Positions 16,795 through 25,432 of a stretch of 64,000 bases of DNA are shown here, piece after piece. The translations under genes were made by a program, and so were the position numbers. How positions within the stretch are numbered: position 1 is the stretch's first letter; the number at the start of each line of letters is the position of its first letter. This DNA comes from Streptomyces graminilatus (GTDB taxonomy: Bacteria; Actinomycetota; Actinomycetes; Streptomycetales; Streptomycetaceae), in NCBI RefSeq assembly GCF_001418565.1, contig NZ_LIQQ01000038.1, positions 21,298 through 85,297 on the forward strand. Reading direction: 5' to 3'. The notes beneath the pieces are model-generated. The model made no database searches and had not been told where the DNA came from. It saw nothing but the letters and a program-made list of their open reading frames with translations.

Positions 16795-18390
16795 GTGACC
16801 ACGTTCTCCACCACGACCCCGCATCCGGCCAACTCGTGCGCGCGGGTCGACCTGAACCCCGCCGCGGCGGTCGAACGCCACGCCCGCCACGACGCGGACA
16901 GGGTCGTCGTCCGCTACGCCGGAGGCGACCTGACCTACGCCCAGCTCGACGACAAGGCGGCCCGGCTGGCCGCCGTCCTCGCCGAGGGAGGTGTCGCGGA
17001 CGGGGACCGCGTCGCCTACGTCGGCCTCAACAGCAGCTCGTTCCTCGTGACGATGCTGGCTGGTTTCCGGCTCGGCGCCGTGTTCGTGCCGGTCAATTTC
17101 CGGCTGGCCGAAGCGGAGCTGGAGGCTGTGCTCACTCACAGCGGTGCCACGGCCGTGATCTGCGAGCCGGGCCACCGCGAACGCGTCGACAGCGTACGAG
17201 GACGCACCGGCCTCGCCCGTTTCCTCCTCGTGGACGACGACACGGCGGTCCCGGCCGCCGAAGTGACCGGGTGGGAGCCGTGGGCTCGGCTGCTGACGGC
17301 CACCCTGCCCACCGCCCGTGTGGTGGCCAAGCACGCCGATGACCCCGCGATCCTGATGTTCACCTCGGGCACCACGGGCGCGCCCAAGGGCGTCGTCCTG
17401 ACCCACGGCAATATCTTCTGGAACGCGGCGAACGTGGAGCTGCGCCTGGACACCCGGCGCGGTGACGTCACCTACGCCGCCGCTCCCCTTATCCACGTCG
17501 GTGCCCTGAACAGCTTCGTCCTGCGCACCCTGGTGCGCGGTGGCACGGTGGTGATCCGCCGCGGCTTCGACCCGCAGGCCTGTCTGGACGACCTTGTGGC
17601 GTACGGCGTGAACTCCATGTTCGGCGTGCCCCAGATGTTCGCCGCCCTCGCCCGGGTACCGGGTGTCTTCGACGCGGACCTGAGCCGACTGCGGTCGGTC
17701 GTCGTGGCGGGAGCACCGGTCCCGCCCTCGCTGATCGAGCAGTACGCCGAGCACGGGGTTCTGCTCCAGCAGGCCTGGGGACTGACCGAGACCGCCCCCT
17801 TCGCGACCCACCTGCCGATCGAGCGCACCCTGGACAAGGTCGGCTCGGCAGGCGTCCCGATGCCCTTCACCGAGGTCCGTGTCGTCGATGCCGCGACCAA
17901 CCGTCCCGTCCCGGACGGCGAGCCCGGCGAGATCGTGGTGCGCGGCCCGAACGTCACCGCCGGGTACTGGAACAACCCGCAGGCCAACAGGGCGGCCTTC
18001 GACGAGAAGGGCTGGTTCCACTCGGGCGACATGGGCCACCTCGACGAGGACGGCTGCCTCTACATCGTCGACCGCCTCAAGGACATGATCATCAGCGGTG
18101 GGGAGAACGTCTACCCCGCCGAGGTCGAACGGGTTCTGTCCGCCATGCCGGGCGTGGTCGACGTCGCGGTCGTCGGAGTGCCCGACGAACAGTGGGGGGA
18201 GACCGTGGTGGCCGTGATGAGCGTGGACGACCCGGCGATCACGCTGGAGGCCGTGCGCGCATGGGCGGCCGGACGTCTGGCCCGCTACAAGTTGCCGCGT
18301 CGGCTGACCGTCGCGCCGGCGGTCCCCAGGAACGCCTCGGGCAAGCTCGACAAGGCCGTCGTCCGCCGGATCGCCGGAGAGGACAGCTGA
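16795..18390 (+). CDS. AMP-forming acyl-CoA synthetase (aromatic/fatty acid-CoA ligase family)
   Basis: A 531-residue adenylate-forming enzyme with the P-loop MFTSGTTGAPKGVVLTH (about 183-199), A5 motif GLTETAP, hinge IVDRLKDMIISGGENVYPAE and catalytic lysine in NASGKLDK. GTG at 16795 follows ACGAGGAGCC. It would activate a carboxylate with CoA. In the hca/mhp route no CoA ester is required, so it may prepare an aromatic side chain for beta-oxidation-like shortening or activate a ring-cleavage product acid; both are inference. It is the seventh gene of the plus-strand operon, 38 bases after the dihydrodiol dehydrogenase. Confidence 0.9.
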   Translation: MTTFSTTTPHPANSCARVDLNPAAAVERHARHDADRVVVRYAGGDLTYAQLDDKAARLAAVLAEGGVADGDRVAYVGLNSSSFLVTMLAGFRLGAVFVPVNFRLAEAELEAVLTHSGATAVICEPGHRERVDSVRGRTGLARFLLVDDDTAVPAAEVTGWEPWARLLTATLPTARVVAKHADDPAILMFTSGTTGAPKGVVLTHGNIFWNAANVELRLDTRRGDVTYAAAPLIHVGALNSFVLRTLVRGGTVVIRRGFDPQACLDDLVAYGVNSMFGVPQMFAALARVPGVFDADLSRLRSVVVAGAPVPPSLIEQYAEHGVLLQQAWGLTETAPFATHLPIERTLDKVGSAGVPMPFTEVRVVDAATNRPVPDGEPGEIVVRGPNVTAGYWNNPQANRAAFDEKGWFHSGDMGHLDEDGCLYIVDRLKDMIISGGENVYPAEVERVLSAMPGVVDVAVVGVPDEQWGETVVAVMSVDDPAITLEAVRAWAAGRLARYKLPRRLTVAPAVPRNASGKLDKAVVRRIAGEDS

Positions 18391-18391
18391 C

Positions 18392-18859
18392 ATGCTCGCG
18401 GTACCCGCGCTTCCCGACCTGACCGTCGAGGGTCCCTGGCAGGTCACCGTGGAGACCTGGAGTCGCCGCGAGGGCAGGCTGCGCGTGCGCGGGGCCGAGG
18501 CAGACGCCGACACCGTGGTCCGGATCGAGCGCTGCGCGGCCGGCCGGCTCCGGGACGCCTATCCCGTCGGCGCCCACGACGTGGAACTCGTACTGGAACC
18601 GGAGCAGCAGCGGGCGCGTAGGGCTCCCGCGCTGCTCCGGGCACTCGCGCTGGCCGTGCACGCTGCCGACGTGCGCTGCCGCAAGGTGGTGTACGCCGTC
18701 GAGGAGGACGACCGCGCGGGCATGGACCGGGCGGAGGCGGCCGGATTCCGATACGTGGTCGACACGGACCTTCAGGAGCGGCGGCTGAGCCTGCTGGTCC
18801 ACGAACCGGCGTGGGTCACCCACACCGACATGGACCTGGACCGGGTGCCGGGCAGCTGA
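18392..18859 (+). CDS. Small GNAT-like protein of unknown function
   Basis: A 155-residue protein starting one base after the CoA-ligase stop, so almost certainly co-translated with it. The second half (KVVYAVEEDDRAGMDRAEAAGFRYVVDTD) resembles motifs A/B of GCN5-type acetyltransferases, where a strand is followed by an AxxxGF turn. The first half lacks a clear acetyl-CoA P-loop (R/Q-x-x-G-x-G/A), so the fold call is tentative and enzymatic activity uncertain. It might modify the ligase (GNAT acetylation of CoA-ligases is known) or be a divergent sensor. Last gene of the plus-strand operon. Confidence 0.6.
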   Translation: MLAVPALPDLTVEGPWQVTVETWSRREGRLRVRGAEADADTVVRIERCAAGRLRDAYPVGAHDVELVLEPEQQRARRAPALLRALALAVHAADVRCRKVVYAVEEDDRAGMDRAEAAGFRYVVDTDLQERRLSLLVHEPAWVTHTDMDLDRVPGS

Positions 18860-18860
18860 A

Positions 18861-18918
18861 CGGTCCCGGTCCCAGAGGGCCTGGCCGGTCCCGGTCCCAG
18901 ACGGCCTGACCGGTCCCG
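18861..18918. repeat. 25-bp tandem repeat, 2.3 copies
   Basis: Unit cggtcccggtcccag + agggcctggc repeats at 18861-18885 and 18886-18910 with two differences, and a third partial copy begins at 18911. It starts two bases after the stop of the preceding operon. No hairpin with a U-tract is seen, so a terminator role is not supported. The rest of the 332-base gap to 19191 holds the promoter region of the next gene. Confidence 0.8.
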
Positions 18919-19037
18919 GACGGGCAGCGGTTCGGTCCGGGCAGGGTTCAGCGGCCACGATCCGCACGCGAACCCGTGCCTTCGGGTGATCCCTTCCCCA
19001 TGCCCTGGACATTGCGTCGACCTATATATAAAACTTG

Positions 19038-19056
19038 CTACATAGTGGCCGTAGTA
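19038..19056 (+). promoter_or_regulatory. Shared promoter/operator motif, copy A
   Basis: CTACATAGTGGCCGTAGTA matches the sites at 20688 and 29049 with consensus TAyAyAGTGrCyG. It contains CATAGT, usable as a -10 box, and CTAC/GTAG inverted ends (19038-19041, 19051-19054). It lies about 135 bases before the flavoprotein ATG, next to a TATATATA stretch at 19023-19030. Confidence 0.55.
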
Positions 19057-19191
19057 CAAACCCTGAGGTCGGCCCCAGGATCACCGGAACGGCCCGAGAG
19101 GGCGAGGCGGCTTCGCCCGCCGCCCTTCGTGTCGACTCTCCCTTCAGCGTCCGGCCGCCCCGCCGGTCCAGAACATCCCCCGGAGGACTCG

Positions 19192-20598
19192 ATGTCCGAC
19201 CCAGTGGCCCCGAAGCTCGAACCGACAGTGGAAGCCTGGCCCGAGGGCTCATTCGACGCTTCGGTCCTCAAGCCCCTGTGGCTCGACAGCGACCGGCGCC
19301 CGGAGCCCCGCAGCCCGCTGGCGGGCGACGAGGACGTCGACCTGCTCGTGGTGGGCGGCGGCTTCACCGGGCTGTGGACGGCGCTCCGGGCAGTCGAGCG
19401 GGAACCCGGACAGCGTGTGCTGCTCATCGAGGGCGACCGTCTCGCCGAACACGCCACCGGCCGCAACGGCGGCTTCTGCGAGGCGAGCATCACCCACGGC
19501 GAGGAGAACGGGCGGGCCCGCTGGCCCGACGAGTACGAGAACCTGCACCGATTCGGGATGCGGAACCTGGACGAGATCGAGGAGACCGTCGCCCGTTACG
19601 GCATCGAATGCGGGTTCACGCGCGCCGGGAGCCTGCACGTCGCCACGCGCCCGCACGAGGTCGACGCCCTCGACCCGGGCGAGCCGGGGTTCCTCGACTC
19701 GGACGCCGTACGCGCACTCGTCGACTCACCCACCTACCTCGCCGGCCGGCACGTCCCCGATGAGTCCGCGCTGGTCGACCCCGCACGTCTGGCCTGGGGC
19801 CTCGCCGAGGCGGCGGAGGGCCTGGGGGCGCGGATCGCCGAGCACACCCGTCTGCTTTCGCTGAGCGGCGCCACCGGTCACGTCACCGCCGTCACCAGCG
19901 GCGGCACGGTCCGCGCCCGCAAGGTGGTGCTCGCGACCAACGCCTTCCCCAGCCCGCTGCGGTCGCTGCGCCTGTTCACCGTGCCCGTCTTCGACTACGT
20001 ACTCGCCACCGAGCCGCTGACCGACGAGCAGCTCGCCGCGATCCGCTGGAACCCGGACTTCGGCGTGGCCGACTCCGGCAATCAGTTCCACTACTACCGG
20101 ATCACCCCGGACCGCCGAATCCTGTGGGGCGGGTACGACGCGATCTACCACTACGGCAGGTCGGCCAGGCCGGAGCACTACGACCGCCGGGAGACCTTCG
20201 AGGCCCTGGCGCGGAACTTCGCCGCCACCTTCCCGCAGTTGCGCGGGATCCGCTTCACCCACCGCTGGTCCGGCCTGATCGACACCTCCACGCGGTTCTG
20301 CGCCTTCTACGGAACCGCGCACCGGGGGCGCACCGCCTACGCCACCGGCTTCACCGGGCTCGGTGTCGGCGCCTCCCGGTTCGCGGCGGACGTCACGCTC
20401 GACCTGCTGTCGGGCCGGGAGACCGAGCGCACCGGCCTGGAGATGGTGCGCAAACGGCCGCTCCCCTTCCCGCCCGAGCCGCTGGCCTGGACCGGCATCC
20501 AGATCACCCGCTGGTCCCTGGCCCGCGCGGACCGTTCCGGGCGCCGGAACCTCTGGCTGCGGGTCCTGGACCGGCTGGGCCTCGGCTTCGACTCCTGA
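19192..20598 (+). CDS. FAD-dependent oxidoreductase, DAO/PuuB family
   Basis: A 468-residue flavoprotein of the glycine/D-amino-acid oxidase family. The dinucleotide-binding motif VDLLVVGGGFTGLWTALRA lies at about 49-67 and ATGRNGGFCEASITHG is the typical flavin-contact region of gamma-glutamylputrescine oxidase-like proteins. The C-terminal YATGFTGLGVGASRFA binds FAD. ATG at 19192 with CGGAGG 7 bases upstream. It probably oxidises an amine or amino acid. Its promoter region carries the same motif as those of the ABC importer and the CocE hydrolase, so it probably belongs to the same regulon; substrate unknown. Confidence 0.88.
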   Translation: MSDPVAPKLEPTVEAWPEGSFDASVLKPLWLDSDRRPEPRSPLAGDEDVDLLVVGGGFTGLWTALRAVEREPGQRVLLIEGDRLAEHATGRNGGFCEASITHGEENGRARWPDEYENLHRFGMRNLDEIEETVARYGIECGFTRAGSLHVATRPHEVDALDPGEPGFLDSDAVRALVDSPTYLAGRHVPDESALVDPARLAWGLAEAAEGLGARIAEHTRLLSLSGATGHVTAVTSGGTVRARKVVLATNAFPSPLRSLRLFTVPVFDYVLATEPLTDEQLAAIRWNPDFGVADSGNQFHYYRITPDRRILWGGYDAIYHYGRSARPEHYDRRETFEALARNFAATFPQLRGIRFTHRWSGLIDTSTRFCAFYGTAHRGRTAYATGFTGLGVGASRFAADVTLDLLSGRETERTGLEMVRKRPLPFPPEPLAWTGIQITRWSLARADRSGRRNLWLRVLDRLGLGFDS

Positions 20599-20687
20599 GT
20601 GGGGCACCCGTCCCGTTTGCTCTCCGCACCCGCGTCGAACGACCCTGTAAATCCTGCGTGAACTCTGGCTTTATTGAATAATACGCG

Positions 20688-20706
20688 CTATACAGTGACT
20701 GTTATG
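20688..20706 (+). promoter_or_regulatory. Shared promoter/operator motif, copy B
   Basis: CTATACAGTGACTGTTATG matches the motif at 19038 and 29049. It contains TACAGT, a good actinomycete -10 box, and the exact palindrome ACAGT-G-ACTGT (20692-20702). It lies about 70 bases upstream of the receptor-gene ATG. Confidence 0.6.
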
Positions 20707-20772
20707 TACGGTGCGCCTCTCGGTCCGAGGCCCATCTCGGAGCCTCGCTCCGCGCACATCAAGGAGACCCTC

Positions 20773-22431
20773 ATGTCCCTGGCTGTGACGCCCTGTCGCC
20801 CTAGGCGCAAGGCATCTCTCATCGCCGTCGCGATCGCACTGACCGTGACGGCAAGCGCCTGTTCCGGGAATTCCGGTGACTCGTCGCAGAAGTCCCCCGG
20901 GGAAAAGCGTGAGCTCGTCTCCACCGCGGAAGCCGCCAAGGGGAAGGTCGACCAGGTGACCTGGAACCTCACCAGTGGCGAGCCGGACACCCTGGACCCG
21001 CCGAACGCGGCCACCTACGGCGGCGGCCAGGTCGTGATGAACCTGTGCGACACGCTGGTCCGCTACGACGCCGACTACAACATGTCGCCGGGGCTCGCCG
21101 ACTACAAGCAGGTCTCGCCGACCAAGCTGGTCTATACCCTGCGGGGCAACGCGCATTTCTGGGACGGCAAGCCGGTGACCGCCGAGGACGTGGTCTACAG
21201 TCTGGAAAGGGCGAAGGCGAACAGTATCGTCAGCAGCTTCTTCGCGTCCGTGAAGTCGATCAAGGCAACCGGCGCCAAAGAGGTCACAGTCGAATTCTCC
21301 ACGCCCGACGAGAAGTTCAACACGGAGATGACGGATATCGCCGGCGTCGTCGTGGAGAAGGCGTTCACGGAAAAGGCGGGCAAAGATTTCGGCACGGCCA
21401 GCGGTGGACTGATGTGCAGCGGGCCGTTCAAGCTCGACAAATGGAAGTCCGGTGACTCGATCACCATGTCGCGCAACGACAGCTACTGGGACCCCAAGCG
21501 GCTTCCGCTGGCCAAGAACGTCAAGTTCACCTTCGTCACCGACACCACGGCGCTGACGAAGGCGCTCGACACGGGCGAGATCGACGGCGCGTACGAGCTT
21601 CCGCCGACCGCGATCCAGGCGCTGGAGAAGTCGGCCGCCGGCCGCCTCTACTTCGGTCCGTCCACGCAGAGCGTCGCGCTCAGTGTCGCCAACAAGGGTG
21701 TGCTGACCGAGGATCCGAAACTCGCCGCCGCCCTGCAGCGCGTGATCGACCGGGAGGCTCTGGCCGAGGCCGTCTACCGAGGAGGCGGTGACGCCCTCTA
21801 CACCACCGTCACCCCGCGCACCTGGCCGACGGACCAGACCGCCGCGTACCAGAAGGCGTACCAGGAGTTCGAGAAGTCGCGGTCGTACGATCTCGCGGCG
21901 GCGAAGAAGCTGGTCGACGCGTCCGGCTACAAGGGCCAGGACCTGGTGCTCGCCTACGGCGCCGGTGACCCCACCGCGAGCCGGATCGTGCAGCTGGTCC
22001 AGCAGCAGGCCAAGCAGGCCGGCATCAACATCAAGCTCCAGAGCATGGGAGCCCTGGCCTTCCAGCAGGCCGGCTACGACGCGGGCAAGCGCAAGGGCAT
22101 CGACCTGATGTTCGGCTCCAGCTTCAACTCCGTCAGCGACCCGCTGGAGCCCGCGCTCTTCTCCTACCTGCCGGGATCGCCGTACAACTACACCGGCTAC
22201 AGCGACGCGACGACCGGGAAGCTGCTGGGCGAGGCCGTGGCGACCTTCGACGGTGCCAAGCGGGCCCAGCTCATCATCGAGGCCCAGCGCCGCTGGGAGG
22301 CCGCGAACCTCACCGTCCCGCTGGTGGCCACCCACACCGTGACGTTCCTCAACAAGCGACTCGCCGGAGCGGTCACCTCGTTCGCGTACTGGTCGACACC
22401 GAACATGGCCTTCATCGGCTCGGCCTCCTGA
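20773..22431 (+). CDS. Dipeptide/oligopeptide-type ABC transporter substrate-binding lipoprotein (SBP family 5)
   Basis: A 552-residue extracellular receptor. ATG at 20773 follows AAGGAG with 6-base spacing. The N-terminus is a lipoprotein signal with VTASAC as lipobox, Cys at about 33. Family blocks are SGEPDTLDPPNAAT, GNAHFWDGKPVTAEDVVYSL and GLMCSGPFKLDKWKSGDSI. It is a clear paralogue of the truncated receptor at the window start. First gene of the second importer operon; a strong hairpin separates it from the permease genes. Ligand unknown; the neighbouring amidase and hydrolases suggest an amide- or peptide-like compound. Confidence 0.94.
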   Translation: MSLAVTPCRPRRKASLIAVAIALTVTASACSGNSGDSSQKSPGEKRELVSTAEAAKGKVDQVTWNLTSGEPDTLDPPNAATYGGGQVVMNLCDTLVRYDADYNMSPGLADYKQVSPTKLVYTLRGNAHFWDGKPVTAEDVVYSLERAKANSIVSSFFASVKSIKATGAKEVTVEFSTPDEKFNTEMTDIAGVVVEKAFTEKAGKDFGTASGGLMCSGPFKLDKWKSGDSITMSRNDSYWDPKRLPLAKNVKFTFVTDTTALTKALDTGEIDGAYELPPTAIQALEKSAAGRLYFGPSTQSVALSVANKGVLTEDPKLAAALQRVIDREALAEAVYRGGGDALYTTVTPRTWPTDQTAAYQKAYQEFEKSRSYDLAAAKKLVDASGYKGQDLVLAYGAGDPTASRIVQLVQQQAKQAGINIKLQSMGALAFQQAGYDAGKRKGIDLMFGSSFNSVSDPLEPALFSYLPGSPYNYTGYSDATTGKLLGEAVATFDGAKRAQLIIEAQRRWEAANLTVPLVATHTVTFLNKRLAGAVTSFAYWSTPNMAFIGSAS

Positions 22432-22443
22432 TCTTCCTCCGCA

Positions 22444-22479
22444 GGGTGCCGTGCCCACCGCTCGTGGGACACGGCACCC
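22444..22479 (+). terminator. Intercistronic hairpin between receptor and permease genes
   Basis: GGGTGCCGTG (22444-22453) pairs perfectly with CACGGCACCC (22470-22479), and CCCAC/GTGGG inside extends the stem to about 15 pairs with one bulged A. No T-tract follows (CCGTCCCC). Such hairpins after binding-protein genes commonly protect the upstream mRNA or attenuate downstream expression; full termination is unlikely because the permeases follow. Confidence 0.7.
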
Positions 22480-22530
22480 CCGTCCCCTCGACGCGACCGT
22501 CTGCCCGACCGGGAACGCAAAGGCAAGAAC

Positions 22531-23535
22531 ATGACATCCACCTCAGCGACCAGCGGCACCGCCCGCTGGACCCGCCCCTGGCCCCGCCTGCCCGTACTGC
22601 GCGTGATCGCGCGCAGTGTGCTGGGCGCGGCGGCGACCGTGCTGGCCGCCTCGTTCCTCATCTACGCCGCGCTGTCGCTCACCCCGGGCGACCCCGTCGA
22701 CCAGATCGTCGGACAGCGGGCGACCCCGGAGCAGCGCGCGGCGGCCCGGGCACAGCTCGGGCTCGACGAACCGCTGCCCGTGCGGTACGTCCACTGGGTG
22801 ACCGACGCGGTTCAGGGCGACCTCGGCCGGTCGATCACCTACCGCCAGGACGTGACCGGGCTCGTCGAGCCACGGATCGCGACCACGCTCACACTGGTCG
22901 CCCTGGCCGCTGTCATCATCGTGGTGTTCGGCATCGCCCTGGGCGCGTTCGGCGGCATGAGCGACCGGTGGCGGCCCGTCGTCAGCGCGTTCGTCGGGGT
23001 GGGGTTGTCCGTGCCCGCCTTCGTGTCGGCGACCGTCCTCATCGGCGTCTTCGCCGTGAAGCTCGGCTGGTTCCCGACGTTCGGCGCCGGTGACGGGTTC
23101 GTCGACCGGCTGCACCACCTGCTGCTGCCGGCCATCGCCCTGTCCCTCGGCTGGACGGCCTACGTCGCCCAGATGACGACGGCGGCCGTACGCGAACAGG
23201 CCGGGAAGGACCATGTGACGACGGCCGTCGGCCGGGGTCTCGGGCGCGGACTCGTCTTCCGGCGGCACATCCTGCGCAACGCCGCGCTGCCGGTCATGAC
23301 CGCCTCCGGGCTCACGGTGGCCGGACTGGTCGCGGGCTCGGTCATCGTCGAGACCGCGTTCTCCGTCGACGGGATCGGCTCGCTGCTGATGAAGAGCGTG
23401 ACCAACAAGGACTATCCGGTCGTCATGGCGATCTCGATGCTGATCGTCGTCATCTTCGTCGTGGTCACCACGCTGCTCGACCTCGCCCAGACGGTCCTCG
23501 ACCCGCGGACCCGGACCACAGGAGGCCGGAAGTGA
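22531..23535 (+). CDS. ABC transporter permease, DppB/OppB type
   Basis: A 334-residue membrane protein. ATG at 22531 with AAAGGCAAGAAC upstream. It shows the N-terminal membrane span, the hallmark LTPGDPVDQIVG, and the EAA loop GRGLGRGLVFRRHILRNA before the last spans. It pairs with the next permease. The N-terminus is about 20 residues longer than in the paralogue at 1126-2076. It is separated from the receptor gene by 99 bases containing the hairpin, unlike the first importer operon where receptor and permease overlap. Confidence 0.92.
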   Translation: MTSTSATSGTARWTRPWPRLPVLRVIARSVLGAAATVLAASFLIYAALSLTPGDPVDQIVGQRATPEQRAAARAQLGLDEPLPVRYVHWVTDAVQGDLGRSITYRQDVTGLVEPRIATTLTLVALAAVIIVVFGIALGAFGGMSDRWRPVVSAFVGVGLSVPAFVSATVLIGVFAVKLGWFPTFGAGDGFVDRLHHLLLPAIALSLGWTAYVAQMTTAAVREQAGKDHVTTAVGRGLGRGLVFRRHILRNAALPVMTASGLTVAGLVAGSVIVETAFSVDGIGSLLMKSVTNKDYPVVMAISMLIVVIFVVVTTLLDLAQTVLDPRTRTTGGRK

Positions 23536-24392
23536 CCACCCTCGCTCTCCCGGCCGGACGCGCCGCCCGTATCGGGCGGTCCGTCCGGCGGGCGGACCCG
23601 GTACTCCTCGCGGCGGCGACGGTCTGCTCGCTGCTGGTGCTGCTGGCCGTGCTCGGCCCGCTGCTCGCGCCGTACCCGCCGAGCCAGACCGACCTCCTCG
23701 CGGCGAGCCAGGGCCCGAGCGCCGAACACCTGCTCGGTACCGACTCCCTGGGCAGGGACATCCTGTCCCGGCTCATGAACGGTGCCCGCCTCAGCTTCAT
23801 GGGCCCCGGCCTGATCGTCGTACTGAGTCTCACTCTGGGCACCGGCCTCGGGATCGTCGCGGCCTGGCGCGGCGGGATCGTCGACTCGGCGCTGTCCAAG
23901 GTCTTCAACGTCGTGTTCGCGCTGCCCGGCATCCTGGTGGCGATCGTGGCGGGCGCCGTCTTCGGCGGCGGCTTCTGGGCTCCCGTGCTCGCGCTGTCCC
24001 TGGTCTACACGCCGTACGTGGCCCGTGTGGTGCGCAGTGCGGCGGTGACCGAGCGGCGCATGGCCTATGTCGAGGCCTGCGAACTCGCCGACATGCCGGC
24101 ATGGCGCATCTGCACCCACCACATCCTGCGCAATCTCCTCCCGATCGTGCTGGCCCAGGCGACCATCAGCTTCGGCTCCGCGCTCATGGACTTCGGAGCC
24201 GCCTCCTTCCTGGGCGTCGGCATCCAGCCGCCGCAGGCCGAGTGGGGCCTCATGGTCAGCGAGGGGCAGGCGGACCTGCTGGACGGGGCCATGGCACAGA
24301 CCCTGTCGGCCGGCCTGATGATCCTGATCTCGGTGGTGGCGTTCAACACCCTTGGCGAACGCCTCGGTTCACGCGCGGGAGGGCGGCGATGA
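23532..24392 (+). CDS. ABC transporter permease, DppC/OppC type
   Basis: A 286-residue partner permease with GTG start at 23532 overlapping the previous stop. It has the conserved LLGTDSLGRDILSRLMNGAR block (about residues 70-89), the EAA loop CELADMPAWRICTHHILRN and the family C-terminal motif FLGVGIQPPQAEWGLM. Its stop overlaps the ATPase ATG at 24389. Paralogue at 2073-2948. Confidence 0.93.
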   Translation: MTTLALPAGRAARIGRSVRRADPVLLAAATVCSLLVLLAVLGPLLAPYPPSQTDLLAASQGPSAEHLLGTDSLGRDILSRLMNGARLSFMGPGLIVVLSLTLGTGLGIVAAWRGGIVDSALSKVFNVVFALPGILVAIVAGAVFGGGFWAPVLALSLVYTPYVARVVRSAAVTERRMAYVEACELADMPAWRICTHHILRNLLPIVLAQATISFGSALMDFGAASFLGVGIQPPQAEWGLMVSEGQADLLDGAMAQTLSAGLMILISVVAFNTLGERLGSRAGGRR

Positions 24393-25432
24393 CGGCGACG
24401 AAGACGACGGAGGCGGAGATGCGACAGATGGCGGCGGCTCCCGCACTGCTCGACATCGAGCACCTCCGTATCGACCTGCCCGGACGCGGTCGCGGCGACA
24501 GCATGCGGCGTGTCATCCACGACGTCAGCCTGAGCGTGGCGCCGGGCGCCTCGGTCGGCCTGGTCGGCGAGTCGGGGTCCGGGAAGTCGATGACCACGAA
24601 GGCGGTCATGGGCCTGCTGCCGAAGGGCGCCAAGGTCTCCGGTGCGGTCAGGTTCCGTGGGGAGGACGTCTCGACGTACGACCGCAAACGGTGGACCGCC
24701 TATCGCAGCCACGACGCCTCGATGATCCACCAGGACCCCCGGTCCTACACCAACCCCCTGGTCAGAATGGGCGACTTCCTCATCGAGTCGGTGGTCGCCA
24801 CCCGGCAGATGACCCGGGACGAGGCCCGCGACAAGGCGTGCGCGCTGCTGCGCGAGGTGGGCATCGCCGACGCGGCCCGACGTATGGAGCAGTATCCGCA
24901 CGAACTCTCCGGCGGCCTGCTCCAGCGGATGATGATCGTCATGGCGCTGATGCCCTCACCGTCGCTCGTGCTGGCGGACGAGCCGACCACCGCGCTCGAC
25001 CCGACGGTGCAGTCCGAGGTGGTGGCCATCCTCTCCGAGCAGATCCGTGAACGCTCGGTCGGTCTCCTCTTCATCACGCACGACCTCGACCTCGCGGCGG
25101 CCATCAACGACTCCCTGGCGGTGATGTACGCCGGTGTGATCGTCGAGAAGGGCCCCTCCTCGGCGCTGGTGGCCCACCCCCGGCACCCGTACACCGCCGG
25201 GCTGCTGCGCTCGCGTCCCCGGCTGGACGAGGTCGAGGAGCTACGGGCGATCCCGGGGCGCCCGCTGTCGGCCTTCGAGGCCGGCAAGGGCTGTGTGTTC
25301 GCGTCGCGGTGCGAGTTCGCGACGGACCGCTGCCGTGAGGAGCGGCCGGAGCTGATCGAGGCCGGCGGGCGGAGCGTCGCCTGCCACCGGGCCGACGAAC
25401 TGTCCGATGTCCTGGTGGGAGGGTCCGCATGA
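24389..25432 (+). CDS. ABC transporter ATPase, DppD/OppD type
   Basis: A 347-residue ATPase: Walker A GESGSGKS (about 63-70), signature LSGGLLQRM, Walker B LVLADEPTTALD, switch FITHDLDL, and the C-terminal oligopeptide-transporter extension with cysteines (GKGCVFASRCEFATDRC...ACH). ATG at 24389 overlaps the permease stop; an internal ATG at 24419 would remove ten N-terminal residues. Q-loop reads MIHQDPRSYTNPL, with His before Gln where the paralogue has Phe. Its stop overlaps the next start. Confidence 0.93.
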   Translation: MTATKTTEAEMRQMAAAPALLDIEHLRIDLPGRGRGDSMRRVIHDVSLSVAPGASVGLVGESGSGKSMTTKAVMGLLPKGAKVSGAVRFRGEDVSTYDRKRWTAYRSHDASMIHQDPRSYTNPLVRMGDFLIESVVATRQMTRDEARDKACALLREVGIADAARRMEQYPHELSGGLLQRMMIVMALMPSPSLVLADEPTTALDPTVQSEVVAILSEQIRERSVGLLFITHDLDLAAAINDSLAVMYAGVIVEKGPSSALVAHPRHPYTAGLLRSRPRLDEVEELRAIPGRPLSAFEAGKGCVFASRCEFATDRCREERPELIEAGGRSVACHRADELSDVLVGGSA

